A DNA stretch of 64,000 nt from Streptomyces spororaveus (GCF_016755875.1 NZ_BNED01000005.1:4230001-4294000); one strand, 5' to 3'. Counted from the first letter of the stretch, positions 1-8,063 are shown. A program made the numbers and translations. Notes: generated by a model from the letters alone, not told the origin.

Positions 1-439
1 CGGTCCGCTCAAGCGCCTCGGCCGCTTGCCGCCGTGCCGCCTTGCGCGCCATGCCGGACAGTTCCAGCGGGAGGCAGACGTTCTCCAGCACCGTCATGGT
101 GCGGATGAGGTTGTACTCCTGAAAGATGTACGCCACCGAGCTGGCCCGAGTGCGGGTCAGCTCAGCCGGCCCCATCTTCGTGAGCACGTGCTGGGCCAGC
201 GTCACGGTGCCGGAGGTCGCCTGTTCCAGGCCGCCTGCGATGTTGAGCAGCGTCGACTTCCCCGATCCGCTGTGGCCGACCACTGCGGCCAAGTTCCCGG
301 GGTGGAAGTCGACCGTCACGGCGTCGAGGGCCACATGACGCGTCTCGCCCGTTCCGTATATCTTGTGAACGCCCTCAAGCCGGAGGACCGGTTCGAGCGG
401 CCCTCCGGCTTGAGGTGCATTGGCTAACGCAGTGCGCAT
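1..439 (-). CDS. ABC transporter ATP-binding protein (LolD/MacB type), partial
   Basis: This is the N-terminal 146 codons of an ABC ATPase; the C-terminus lies beyond the left edge. The translation shows an A-loop region with a tyrosine before a Walker A motif GHSGSGKST (residues 55-63), then a Q-loop context YIFQEYNLI near residue 105. The phrase LLNIAGGLEQATSG is typical of the MacB/LolD/FtsE-like subfamily that drives extrusion permeases. The permease partner is presumably outside the window. The ATG at 439 is the first plausible start, with GAGAGG about 13 nt upstream. The Walker B and signature motifs cannot be seen. It lies on the side of the tRNA scar at 1800-1842 that would belong to an integrated element. 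Confidence 0.85.
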   Translation of the reverse strand, partial: MRTALANAPQAGGPLEPVLRLEGVHKIYGTGETRHVALDAVTVDFHPGNLAAVVGHSGSGKSTLLNIAGGLEQATSGTVTLAQHVLTKMGPAELTRTRASSVAYIFQEYNLIRTMTVLENVCLPLELSGMARKAARRQAAEALERT

Positions 440-517
440 GTTCCGGAAACAACCTCTCGTGAATTCTGATGAGTTGTCATCGCGGAGCGCCCCGCGGTGA
501 GCAGCAGGTGGCCGGAG

Positions 518-847
518 CTAGGAAGCCTTGGTCTCCAGGATGGCCTGCCGCATGCTGAACCAGCAGAAGCCGTTCTGGGAGTACTTCCAGCCCCCCACCC
601 AGGCGGTGTAGATGTCCGGCGCCCCCTTGCAGTCGGCACGGCCACGTGCCTGGCCACCCACGACGTCGCCGCAGGAGATCCACACGCCGTCGCTGTTCTC
701 GCCGTAACTGCCCACGGCACAGTCCGCGTACACCGTATTGGCACCGGTCGGCGCAGCCTGCGCCGGCGCGGCAGCTGCCACACCGGCGAATGCGACGGCA
801 CTGATGCCGAGCGCCGCTACCTTACGCCCGAATTTGCCCTGTAACAC
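518..847 (-). CDS. small secreted protein, four cysteines, TTA codon at codon 2
   Basis: A 109-residue protein starting at GTG 847, preceded by GGAGGGGG at ideal spacing. It has a classic signal peptide: a KFGRK n-region, a hydrophobic core, and a cleavage site after APAQAA near residue 32. The mature part of about 77 residues has four cysteines (contexts DCAVGS, SCGDV, DCKGA, FCWF), enough for two disulfides, and is rich in Gly, Trp and Tyr. I do not recognise the family. The second codon is TTA, the rare leucine codon read by the bldA tRNA in Streptomyces, so translation is probably tied to development. A longer upstream frame exists but lacks a ribosome site and codon bias. Confidence 0.8.
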   Translation of the reverse strand: MLQGKFGRKVAALGISAVAFAGVAAAAPAQAAPTGANTVYADCAVGSYGENSDGVWISCGDVVGGQARGRADCKGAPDIYTAWVGGWKYSQNGFCWFSMRQAILETKAS

Positions 848-1542
848 GAGATTTCCCCCTCCGGGATGTTGGTACGGAAACGGATCTTCGGTCGTGCAGG
901 AACGACTCAACCGCCCCCGAGGAAGCATCGGAACCGAGGATTGCGCCACATCGGGATTCCCGCGCCCCCTGCGACCGGAGTGAGAACTCCTTGCATGAGT
1001 CGGCAGCAGAAGAAAGTAGGCTGAATGAGCACCCCATCCCACCTGCGACACACGCCGAGCCATTGCAAACGCGACGCGCAACGACTCCGCGACGGCCGAC
1101 CAACGACTCCCGCAGAACCCGACCGCACCATGCCTTCCACCCCTATTCTCCGTAGATTTACTACCTCCATTGAATGAGTCCGACCCACGACATCCCACGG
1201 AGCGGGTACGCGTACAACCGGAGGAGGCCGCAATTCCGGCGGCCTCTCACCAGCAGCCCTGGGACGAATTCTGGCGTGAACCACACGAGCTCGACAGCAC
1301 GCGCCAGCCCGATCGGCGGTGGACGCACGTAGGGCTGAAGCCGGCCCAGGCGAGTGGCTCGCAGATTGCCGATTCCCAATCGCTCAGGGCAGCGCATGGA
1401 GTGAACGCGATGCGGCAAGCAGCGCCTACGGCGGAGGGCAGGAACGACGGCTTCCGTAGATCGGATGCGGCGAGCAGACCCGGCGGGGATCCGCCGCCAG
1501 CCGTGTGGTGGCGCTTCAAAGGCCGGGCCCCCAGCGGAACGC
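848..1542. other. intergenic stretch without a convincing gene
   Basis: About 700 bases with several open frames, but none combines a ribosome binding site, Streptomyces third-position bias and a recognisable product. The part next to 848 should hold the promoter of the secreted-protein gene. Base composition is somewhat lower in GC than the flanking genes, as expected for decayed or transferred DNA on the element side of the tRNA scar. Confidence 0.5.
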
Positions 1543-1683
1543 TCCTCTGGCGACCTGCATGCTGCGCATCTCGACCTGGCCGCCGCCTACCTCGTGAACG
1601 GTGACGCGGAAGGCGCCGGTATGGAACTCGCGGCAGCCCTCGACTCCCGCCCCAAGGCACGGCGCGCGGCCGTGTCATACCGT
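1543..1683 (+). pseudogene. fragment resembling the C-terminal helical tail of a regulator
   Basis: One frame here reads as an alanine- and leucine-rich helical pair (HLDLAAAYLVNGDAEGAG followed by a short basic tail). This recalls the last TPR-like repeat of Streptomyces XRE-type regulators. There is no start, helix-turn-helix or upstream body, and the frame then runs into unrelated sequence. I read it as debris of a regulator next to the att scar. The resemblance is from memory of the family only. Confidence 0.3.
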
Positions 1684-1799
1684 GCCAGTAGGGGCGGTGT
1701 ACAGCGGTCAACAGGGGGCTGCCGAGGACATCCGGAACTGCACACCTGGCGGGTGTTACCGCAGGCCAGAGGGCATATCGACACCCTTAGCACCATTGA

Positions 1800-1842
1800 T
1801 TCCCAAGCTTATAGCGCGGGTTCGATTCCCGTCATCCGCTCC
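1800..1842 (+). repeat. tRNA-Gly(CCC) 3' fragment, probable attachment-site scar
   Basis: The sequence runs from an anticodon loop TTCCCAA (1800-1806, anticodon CCC) through a T arm with GGGTTCGATTCCC (1818-1830) and a 3' acceptor strand CATCCGC, ending in TCC at 1842. No D arm, 5' acceptor strand or good anticodon stem precedes it, so it is not a functional tRNA. Integrative elements that use the 3' half of a tRNA gene leave such a copy at the far end. The intact tRNA would then lie to the left on the + strand, placing 1-1799 in the element and 1843 onward in the old chromosome. Confidence 0.6.
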
Positions 1843-1852
1843 TGGAACCGGG

Positions 1853-2281
1853 CTACGGCGAGAGCAAGGTTCTTGGATCGTCGACGTCAACTGTGATCTC
1901 GAATCCCGAGGTTGAGCTGAAGGTGGCCACGTTCCCGGAGAGCTGGATCCGATCAAACGGATTGGATTCCGTGAAGAAGACTGCCCAGCTGAGCGCGCGG
2001 TCGACAGTCAACCGCGCAATGAACCCCTCCGACCCGTGCGAACCCTCGCCGCCCCACAGCAGCCCCTCACTCCCCAGGTCTGCTGCGACCAGCCCATCGA
2101 CCGAGGAGACCCAAGAGGGATCACTCTCCAGAATTTCATCAAGATCGAACGGGCCAAGCACCCTCAAACCACCCGGCGCGTCGGAGTCGAGGTCGACATC
2201 GCAGGACGTCCCATCCGCAAAATGCAGGGCATCTCTGATGGGAAGCCGAAAATCTTCCCATAGGCGTTCGATCGCGTTCAT
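1853..2281 (-). CDS. hypothetical acidic protein, translationally coupled
   Basis: A 142-residue protein that I do not recognise. It is acidic and beta-rich (repeated stretches such as TSCDVDLDSDAP and FEITVDVDD), with no membrane segment or signal peptide. The start ATG at 2281 overlaps the stop of the upstream gene in an ATGA arrangement, so the two are translationally coupled and likely act together. It ends 10 bases from the tRNA fragment, making it the first intact gene on the chromosomal side of the presumed att scar. Confidence 0.65.
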   Translation of the reverse strand: MNAIERLWEDFRLPIRDALHFADGTSCDVDLDSDAPGGLRVLGPFDLDEILESDPSWVSSVDGLVAADLGSEGLLWGGEGSHGSEGFIARLTVDRALSWAVFFTESNPFDRIQLSGNVATFSSTSGFEITVDVDDPRTLLSP

Positions 2282-2664
2282 TTTGACGGTGCCGCGCCAC
2301 CGGCGCTCTCCTGGAGCGGTGCTTCCCTGACAATCCGCGGCCGGCCGGCGCATGCCACCAGTGCCAGGCCGTCCTCGGTGAGGAAGAGGAGGAAGTGCCA
2401 TGTCCGATCGGCAGAATCGATCAGCCCTACGCGCACTGGCCGCTCATGCTCGCTGAGGAGCCGCACTGCTCGTTCCAGCCCGATAGGTTCGACGCCATGC
2501 ATCCTCATGCGCCGAAGCCGGCGCCGGAAGACCCCGGCATGCCGACCTGAGGAATGCGCAGCGTCTCCCACGCTGTAGGTGGCGCCGCTCCGGAGGGCAG
2601 CCACGGCGAGCGCGGCCGCCTCGTCGCCACCGGCCAACAGCTTTTCCAACGCATGCCGTTCCAT
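2278..2664 (-). CDS. hypothetical protein, first gene of a coupled pair
   Basis: A 128-residue soluble protein of unknown function. The N-terminal half is helical (MERHALEKLLAGGDEAAALAV), and a central basic stretch FRRRLRRMRMHG precedes a beta-rich C-terminal half (TWHFLLFLTEDGLALVACAG). The ATG at 2664 has a GGGGGTG sequence just upstream; an in-frame ATG at 2715 is possible but less well supported. Its stop overlaps the start of the following gene by 4 bases. The pair resembles small two-gene immunity or effector cassettes, but nothing in the sequence proves this. Confidence 0.6.
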   Translation of the reverse strand: MERHALEKLLAGGDEAAALAVAALRSGATYSVGDAAHSSGRHAGVFRRRLRRMRMHGVEPIGLERAVRLLSEHERPVRVGLIDSADRTWHFLLFLTEDGLALVACAGRPRIVREAPLQESAGGAAPSK

Positions 2665-2823
2665 GGGCACCCCCGCCGCGATCCTGCGGTACAGCAGCCA
2701 CGTACCGCAACACAAAACCGAGTCCAGCCGGTTCGGCCCTACGCCGGACCGGTCCCGTCAGGAGGCCGTTCCGCGTAGCTCGGGGAGCGTGCCCGAGTCG
2801 TGGAGGACACGTTGCGTTGCTCC

Positions 2824-3450
2824 TCATTCCCGGTTCGGCGCCGTGCCGGGCGTCGTGAAGATCCGGTCCAGGTGGTGGCGGAGCACCGCGATGGCCGACT
2901 CCGGGCTCCGCTGGCCCACGAGGATGCTGGTGCCCATGGTCGCCGCCATCGCCAGCAGGCTGATCGCCTCCGTGCGCGCGTCGGCGCCCGGGTCGGCCAG
3001 GCCTGAGCTCTGCGCCTGTTCGATGAGGCCGGTGAGGGCGTGCTCCGCGGCGTCGGGGTTGTCGATGAAGGGCTGGGCGGCCAGCGCCTCGTCGGTGACC
3101 GACAGGATCGCGTACGAGCTGTACAGCAGGTGGAACGTGCGGCTCTCCTCGTCGGTCGGCAGCGAGGCCAGCAGCAGTGCCTCCACCGTGGCGCGCGGGC
3201 CCGGGTCCGGGCCCGCGGCGGCCAGTCGGGCGCCCACCCGCGCGGTGAAGCGGTCGGTCAGGTGGCGGAGGCCGTAGAAGAGCAGCTTCTCCTTGGTCTC
3301 GAAGTAGTACTGCACGAGCCGGAGCGACACTCCCGCCTCCGCGGCCACGTCGCGCATACCGACGGCGTGCAGTCCGCGCCGCCCCGCGACCTGGATGAGC
3401 GCCTCGGCGATCTGGGCGCGCCGCTCCTCGTGATCCACACGCTTCGGCAT
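2824..3450 (-). CDS. TetR-family transcriptional regulator
   Basis: A 208-residue regulator. Residues 8-55 form the TetR DNA-binding domain, with recognition region RDVAAEAGVSLRLVQYYFET followed by KEKLLFYGL. The remaining helical domain should bind a ligand and mediate dimerisation. The ATG at 3450 begins MPKRVDHEERR, typical of the family; the upstream in-frame ATG would overlap the operator-like sequences. It is divergent from the hydrolase at 3585, and inverted repeats containing TGGTAC and GTACCA lie between the two. It most likely represses itself and the hydrolase until an unknown ligand binds. Confidence 0.9.
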   Translation of the reverse strand: MPKRVDHEERRAQIAEALIQVAGRRGLHAVGMRDVAAEAGVSLRLVQYYFETKEKLLFYGLRHLTDRFTARVGARLAAAGPDPGPRATVEALLLASLPTDEESRTFHLLYSSYAILSVTDEALAAQPFIDNPDAAEHALTGLIEQAQSSGLADPGADARTEAISLLAMAATMGTSILVGQRSPESAIAVLRHHLDRIFTTPGTAPNRE

Positions 3451-3515
3451 GTTCCCGTGTCTCCGCCTGTCGCCTGTCGATGGTGGGTTCGTGCTCCGCT
3501 GCCCGAACCCCTTCA

Positions 3516-3553
3516 TGGTACCGATGTACCACATTGGTGATACGGTCGTACCA
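3516..3553. promoter_or_regulatory. candidate TetR operators in the divergent promoter
   Basis: TGGTAC-cgat-GTACCA (3516-3531) is a perfect 6-bp inverted repeat. It is followed by GGTGATACGGTCGTACC (3536-3552), an imperfect dyad with the same half-site. Both lie between the divergent TetR gene and the hydrolase, where an autoregulated TetR protein would bind. Assignment is by position and symmetry only. Confidence 0.5.
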
Positions 3554-3584
3554 CGAAGAACGGATCTTCACAGGAGGTGCCGCC

Positions 3585-4523
3585 GTGCCCGAGAACACCG
3601 CCCGCGTACGCCGCGATGTCGGCCGCTACGTCAACGACACTCTGCGCGACCGCTACTTCGCCGCCGAGGACGTGCTCCACGCGATGGGGGCACCCATCCG
3701 CTCCGAGACGGACGTCGAGACGACCTTCGGCACCACGCACGTCTACCGGTACGGGCCCGCGGACCCCGCCGCCGAATCCCGGACGCCGATCGTCCTGATC
3801 CACGGCGCGGCCTACTCCTCCGCCATGTGGTTCCCCAACACCCCCGGGCTCAGCCTCGACCGCCCCGTCTACGCCCTCGACACCCCGGGCGACGCGAACC
3901 GCAGCATCCACCGCGAGCCCATGTGGCAGCCCGAGCGCGCCGCGCAGTGGATGGACGAGGCCCTCGACGCGCTCGGCCTCGACCGGGTCCACCTCGTCGG
4001 CTCCTCCTACGGCGGCTGGCTCGTGCTCAACCAGGCCCACCGGCGGCCCGAACGGCTGGCCTCGGTCACCGCCCTGGACCCCGGCGGCCTGGAGAAGGTC
4101 GGCCTGCGCTTCTTCGTCTGGATCTTCATCAGCCTGTTCGCCACCTTCGCCCCGAAGGCGCTGCGTCCCCGGCTCGCCCAGTGGCTGGACCAGCCGGTCC
4201 TCGCCATCCCCGAGATGCGCAAGTGGATCCAGCTGGGCGCCCGCGCGTACCGGATCCGCCGCCCCGCGCCCCTGCCGCTGTCCGAGGACGCGCTGCGGTC
4301 CATCCGGACCCCGCTGTACGTGATCATGGGCAAGCACAGCCTGCTCGTGCACCCGAAGCGGCAGCTGGAACGCGTACCGCGCCTCGTCGCCGGAGCCCGC
4401 GCCGAGATCATCACCGCGACCGGGCACGGCCCGCAGATCGACCACCCGGACGTGGTCAACGCCCGGATGCTGTCCTTCATGGAGGAGGCCGATTCCCTCG
4501 ACCCCGCGCCGGCCGACGCGTAG
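3585..4523 (+). CDS. alpha/beta hydrolase
   Basis: A 312-residue alpha/beta-hydrolase starting at GTG 3585 behind a perfect AGGAGG with 7-nt spacing. The oxyanion-hole motif IHGAAYSSAMW is near residue 78. The nucleophile elbow GSSYGG gives the catalytic Ser near residue 140, and the terminal GHGPQIDHP gives the His near residue 289. A cap region with hydrophobic FFVWIFISLFATF (residues 175-190) may shape a lipophilic pocket. There is no signal peptide. Likely controlled by the divergent TetR. The substrate (ester, lactone or epoxide) cannot be read from the sequence. Confidence 0.88.
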   Translation: MPENTARVRRDVGRYVNDTLRDRYFAAEDVLHAMGAPIRSETDVETTFGTTHVYRYGPADPAAESRTPIVLIHGAAYSSAMWFPNTPGLSLDRPVYALDTPGDANRSIHREPMWQPERAAQWMDEALDALGLDRVHLVGSSYGGWLVLNQAHRRPERLASVTALDPGGLEKVGLRFFVWIFISLFATFAPKALRPRLAQWLDQPVLAIPEMRKWIQLGARAYRIRRPAPLPLSEDALRSIRTPLYVIMGKHSLLVHPKRQLERVPRLVAGARAEIITATGHGPQIDHPDVVNARMLSFMEEADSLDPAPADA

Positions 4524-4561
4524 GACCACCGCGGGAAGGGCGGCGCCGACGGCGCCCGCCC

Positions 4562-4586
4562 AGGCCCAGGTCACACACCTGGGCCT
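4562..4586. terminator. bidirectional hairpin terminator
   Basis: AGGCCCAGGT (4562-4571), loop CACAC, ACCTGGGCCT (4577-4586): a perfect 10-bp stem between the convergent ends of the hydrolase (+) and the HTH gene (-). A GC-rich dyad at 4538-4560 may add to it. Confidence 0.7.
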
Positions 4587-4613
4587 TCGTCGGACGTACG
4601 GCGGCCGGTCCGC

Positions 4614-5072
4614 CTACGTCCTCTCCCACCACCAGCCCGGGGTCTTCCTGCGCGCTTCCCATGCCTCGGGGGCGGCGTCCAGCGCCGAGTCGAAGTTCTG
4701 CTGCAGGCGTTCGCACGCCACGACGAGCAGGCCGAGTTCCTGCTGTACGGATAGCTCATGCCCCGCCGCGAACCTCTGGGCGTCCTGCGCGACCTGGTCC
4801 GTGGCAGCGGACAGCCTTCGGTGCAGGGACTGCCGCGTCACGTCGTACCTGCCGGCCATCGCGTCCCAGGACACGCCCGCATGGCGCAGGACCGCGCAGG
4901 CGAGCGCCTCGACATGGGCGGCCTTGCTCCGGAGACTCGGCGCGATCACCAACCCGAGAGCCGACCCTTCACGCGGATGCGCCAGCACCACACCGTCGTT
5001 CGCCAGATCGAGCGCGGCATCCGACAGCGCCAGGAGCAGGTTCCTCAACCGATCGTGCTGAGACAACGTCAT
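4614..5072 (-). CDS. helix-turn-helix domain protein
   Basis: A 152-residue soluble protein with a central helix-turn-helix reading WDAMAGRYDVTRQSLHRRL (residues about 86-105), similar to the resolvase/Hin-type HTH that Streptomyces uses in small regulators. The C-terminal half is helical and ends in an unusual aromatic-basic tail. The ATG at 5072 has AGGA 8 nt upstream; an earlier ATG at 5120 would read through a 7-bp perfect dyad and is less likely. Its own promoter contains that dyad (5094-5112), which suggests autoregulation. No ligand domain is visible. Confidence 0.65.
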   Translation of the reverse strand: MTLSQHDRLRNLLLALSDAALDLANDGVVLAHPREGSALGLVIAPSLRSKAAHVEALACAVLRHAGVSWDAMAGRYDVTRQSLHRRLSAATDQVAQDAQRFAAGHELSVQQELGLLVVACERLQQNFDSALDAAPEAWEARRKTPGWWWERT

Positions 5073-5093
5073 ATCAGCATCCTGGCGCACGCC

Positions 5094-5112
5094 TGTCAGC
5101 TTCACGCTGACA
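5094..5112. promoter_or_regulatory. perfect inverted repeat ahead of the HTH gene
   Basis: TGTCAGC (5094-5100), 5-nt spacer TTCAC, GCTGACA (5106-5112). The dyad lies 22 nt upstream of the chosen start of the HTH gene on the minus strand and is a good operator candidate, probably for that protein itself. Confidence 0.5.
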
Positions 5113-5208
5113 ACCGGCAAGTGCCCCCTCGACCATGCTGGTTACGCGAAGAGCGGCCCCTGTTGGCCCAGGAGCCGCCCGAGTCCACTCGCGTCGAAGG
5201 AGACACCG

Positions 5209-5451
5209 ATGAACCACTGCCAACGTACCGTCTTCAGCCCTTGCGGCGATCCGCTCGGGCTGACGGGCCCGAGGTATCCCACGGGTCCGATGCCCGACGC
5301 CCGACTGTGGCTGATCGTCGTCATCGTGCTGGTTCTGACGAACAGCTCGGCAGGCGGCCAGACCCTGAGCCTGTGCGCGGACGCGCTCGCCGTGCTCGGC
5401 GCAGCGGCCACCGGACTCGGCCGAGTCCGTCCGGAGCCGGCTTCGAGCTGA
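5209..5451 (+). CDS. small membrane protein, unknown
   Basis: An 80-residue protein starting at ATG 5209 with AAGGAG 7 nt upstream. One clear transmembrane segment (LWLIVVIVLVLTNSSAGG, about residues 33-50) is followed by a second weaker hydrophobic stretch near residues 55-70. The N-terminal 30 residues carry two cysteines and many Pro/Gly. No family is recognised. It is divergent from the HTH gene and may share its promoter region. Confidence 0.55.
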   Translation: MNHCQRTVFSPCGDPLGLTGPRYPTGPMPDARLWLIVVIVLVLTNSSAGGQTLSLCADALAVLGAAATGLGRVRPEPASS

Positions 5452-5608
5452 CACTGCCGGTCCGGCCCCCGAGGGGGCTCCGAGGCGACGGGCGGGAGAC
5501 CGGCTCCGGCTCCCGCCCACTTTCCTGCGAGAAAGGTGTTATCGCCGCGCGCCCCGCGGGTCTCCTTCAGTGTCAGGCCAGGTGGGCCGTCACCTTCGAG
5601 GAGATGCG

Positions 5609-6541
5609 ATGCAGTTTCACGACGATGAGTTCACGTACGGCGCGGACGCTCCCGCGGACGGTGCCGGGTCCGGCCGGCGGGGTGGGGCGCGCGCCGGTGG
5701 CCATCGCAAGGGCCGTCGCAGGGCTCCCCTCATGGCGGCGGCCGCCGTGGTCCTGCTGGCGGGGGTCGGCAGCGCGTACGCCCTGATATCCGACGGGGCC
5801 CCGGACCGCACGGCGGCGGCGGGCTCCCCCTCGGCACTCGGCGGCCGGTCCGATGCGGCGGACGGTCTGCCGGCCGACGCCGCGTCTCCCGCCGCCGGTG
5901 CCGACCCGGCCGCGGCCGGTGCGGCAGCGGCCCCGAGCGCCACCGCGTCCGCACCGGCACCCGCGTCGGCACCCGCATCCGCGGCCGCGTCCGCACCCGC
6001 CGCGCAGGCGAAGGACGGCGAGCAGCGCTCCGGTACGCCGACCACGGAACGCACCGCCAAGCCGACCGCGCCCCCGACCCGTACTGCCTCGGGGTCCGGA
6101 CCGACGGGACCGGACCCCAAGGTGCCCGGGGCCCGCACCTCGACGCAGGACGTCGCGACGGCCCAGTCGCTGTCCCTGCAGCTGCTCAACAACGAACGCG
6201 CCGCCGTCGGCCGGCCTCCGCTCGCGCTCAAGCAGGACCTCAGCTCCTTCGCCCGCAAGTGGGCCGAGCACATGCGGAACAACGGCTTCGCCCACTCCTC
6301 GCCGGAGGACCGCGCCTACCTGAAGACGGGCTCGCGCACCTGGACCGGCGAGAACATCGTGTGGTTCAGCGACGCCTCGATGACCGCCCAGGAAGCCGCC
6401 GAGAAGTTCCAGTCGATGTGGCGCCACAGCTCCGGTCACTACAAGGCGCAGGTCAACCCGGACTTCACCGAGGTCGGCGTGGGCCTGTACCACGACTCCT
6501 CGGGCTGGTGGGGCGTGCACAACTTCTCCGACGGCAAGTGA
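5609..6541 (+). CDS. membrane-anchored CAP/SCP-domain protein
   Basis: A 310-residue protein starting at ATG 5609 behind GAGGAG. A basic N-terminus is followed by a transmembrane or signal-anchor segment (residues 41-60), then an Ala/Pro/Ser-rich linker of about 110 residues that would span the peptidoglycan. The C-terminal CAP (SCP/PR-1) domain covers about residues 185-310. Its signatures include LLNNERAAVG, FARKWAEHMRNNGFAHSS, ENIVWF and GHYKAQVNPDFTEVGVGL. The two histidines and paired acidic residues of the CAP cavity are present. CAP proteins are extracytoplasmic and bind lipids or act on the envelope; the precise role is unknown. Confidence 0.88.
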   Translation: MQFHDDEFTYGADAPADGAGSGRRGGARAGGHRKGRRRAPLMAAAAVVLLAGVGSAYALISDGAPDRTAAAGSPSALGGRSDAADGLPADAASPAAGADPAAAGAAAAPSATASAPAPASAPASAAASAPAAQAKDGEQRSGTPTTERTAKPTAPPTRTASGSGPTGPDPKVPGARTSTQDVATAQSLSLQLLNNERAAVGRPPLALKQDLSSFARKWAEHMRNNGFAHSSPEDRAYLKTGSRTWTGENIVWFSDASMTAQEAAEKFQSMWRHSSGHYKAQVNPDFTEVGVGLYHDSSGWWGVHNFSDGK

Positions 6542-6599
6542 CACGGCGGCGGCCCCGCGCACCGCGCGTGCGGGAGGGAGGATCCGGACCGCGGCGGCG

Positions 6600-7898
6600 C
6601 TACCGGATCACCCCGGCCGCGCGTGCGGCCTTGAGCCAGTCCGGGAACTCCTTCATGAGGCGGTCGTAGAGGTCCGCGTCCGAGCGCGAGGCCGGCCGCG
6701 GACCGGCGGCGAAGTAGCCGGCGTTGTCGACCGTACGCCGGTCGAGGGTGTCCAGGCTGCGGAGGAAGCGGAGGTCCCGGCTGGGCCCGAAGCCGACGAA
6801 CTGCCAGAAGATCGGCAACGCGCTGGCGCGACGGAGCAGTTCCCGGGTCGCCTTGCGGTCGAAGGGCTCTCCGTCGGTCTGGAAGATCACGAAAGCCGGG
6901 TCGGCGGACCCGGTGGCCTGGTAGTGCTCGATGACGGCCCGCATCGCCGGGGTGTAGCAGGTGCCGCCCCAGTCCAACGGCGCGTGGAGGTGGTCGATCC
7001 GGCCCCGGTAGTTCTCCAGGTTGAGGTCCGCGATCAGGTCGACGCCGTTGGAGAAGAACAGGAGCGGCACCGTGCCGTCGTCGTCGAGGTTGACCGACAG
7101 CCCGAGTACCTGCTCGGCCAGATGCTGCATGGTGCCGTCGCGGTAGAAGCCGCTCATGCTCCCGGAGTGGTCCAGCACCAGGTAGACGGCGGCACGTTGG
7201 CCGATGACTCCGCTCTTGGCCAGGGAGACATGAGCGGCCTTGTAGAGGTTCACCAGCCCGGGTGCCGCCCGCTGGACCTTCTCCAGACTCATGGCCGCTG
7301 ACGGGACGGGGACGGGGACCGCTGCCGGGACGGGGACCGGGGCCGCTGCCGGGGCGGGGACCGCAACGGGTACCGGCACGGGGAGGGGGACCGGGACCGC
7401 GTCGTCGACCACGATGCCGAAGGAGGTCGCCAGACCCGCGAGACCCGTGTCCCAGCCCTGCCCGACCGCCCGTACCTTCCAGGCTCCGTCACGCCGGTAG
7501 ATCTCGACCAGTACGGCCACCGTCTCCCGGTGCGTGAACGGCGGGGGCTCGAACCCGATCCGCACTCCCCCGCACTCGATCACCGCTCGCGGGGTGTCGG
7601 CGGCGCTGAAGTGAGCGTTCGGCAGCGTCGGGTCGATGCCCGCCACGATCGCTATCCGGTCCACCGTGGCAGGTACCGCCGACAGGTCCGCGGTGATGGT
7701 CCGGCCGCCGAGGGCCACGCCGTCCTGCGCCGGATGGTTGTAGAAGACCAGGTCGTCGTCGCCGCGCACCTTGCCGTCCTTCGCGAGGAGCACGGCGCAC
7801 ACGTCCGTCGCGGCTCCGGCCGGTGCGGTGGTGACGGTGACTTCACAACGTCCCGTGGGTAGCGGCGCGTTGCCGCCTTTCGGGAGCATGACTGACAT
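6600..7898 (-). CDS. TerD-domain/VWA-domain fusion protein
   Basis: A 432-residue cytoplasmic protein. Residues 1-165 are a TerD (tellurium/stress) domain, with calcium-type acidic loops such as DGKVRGDDDLVFYNHP and GIDPTLPNAHFSAADTP. A linker of alternating Pro-Val/Pro-Ala (about 168-200) follows. Residues about 235-420 are a von Willebrand A domain with a complete MIDAS: D243, S245 and S247 (DHSGS), a Thr in GGTCYTP and the Asp of QTDGEP. The start ATG 7898 has GGAAGGAAG upstream. TerD-VWA proteins belong to the Ter stress-response family. A second VWA protein of the same class is at 37421-38992. Confidence 0.88.
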   Translation of the reverse strand: MSVMLPKGGNAPLPTGRCEVTVTTAPAGAATDVCAVLLAKDGKVRGDDDLVFYNHPAQDGVALGGRTITADLSAVPATVDRIAIVAGIDPTLPNAHFSAADTPRAVIECGGVRIGFEPPPFTHRETVAVLVEIYRRDGAWKVRAVGQGWDTGLAGLATSFGIVVDDAVPVPLPVPVPVAVPAPAAAPVPVPAAVPVPVPSAAMSLEKVQRAAPGLVNLYKAAHVSLAKSGVIGQRAAVYLVLDHSGSMSGFYRDGTMQHLAEQVLGLSVNLDDDGTVPLLFFSNGVDLIADLNLENYRGRIDHLHAPLDWGGTCYTPAMRAVIEHYQATGSADPAFVIFQTDGEPFDRKATRELLRRASALPIFWQFVGFGPSRDLRFLRSLDTLDRRTVDNAGYFAAGPRPASRSDADLYDRLMKEFPDWLKAARAAGVIR

Positions 7899-8063
7899 GG
7901 GCGGCTTCCTTCCGGCGGGCCACTCGGACCTCAGCGGACACGTGAGCGGTCCAGTCTCGCCGAGGCGGAAGTGATCTCGTGGCCGAACTCCCCAAGCCGT
8001 GCCGGGGACCCCTGGGACGACCGCCGACGCCCCGGCACCCCGACGCCCCGATTTCCCGACGCC

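Noticed and set aside
1800..1842. Functional tRNA gene
   Set aside because: Only the anticodon loop and 3' half are present. There is no D arm or 5' acceptor strand.
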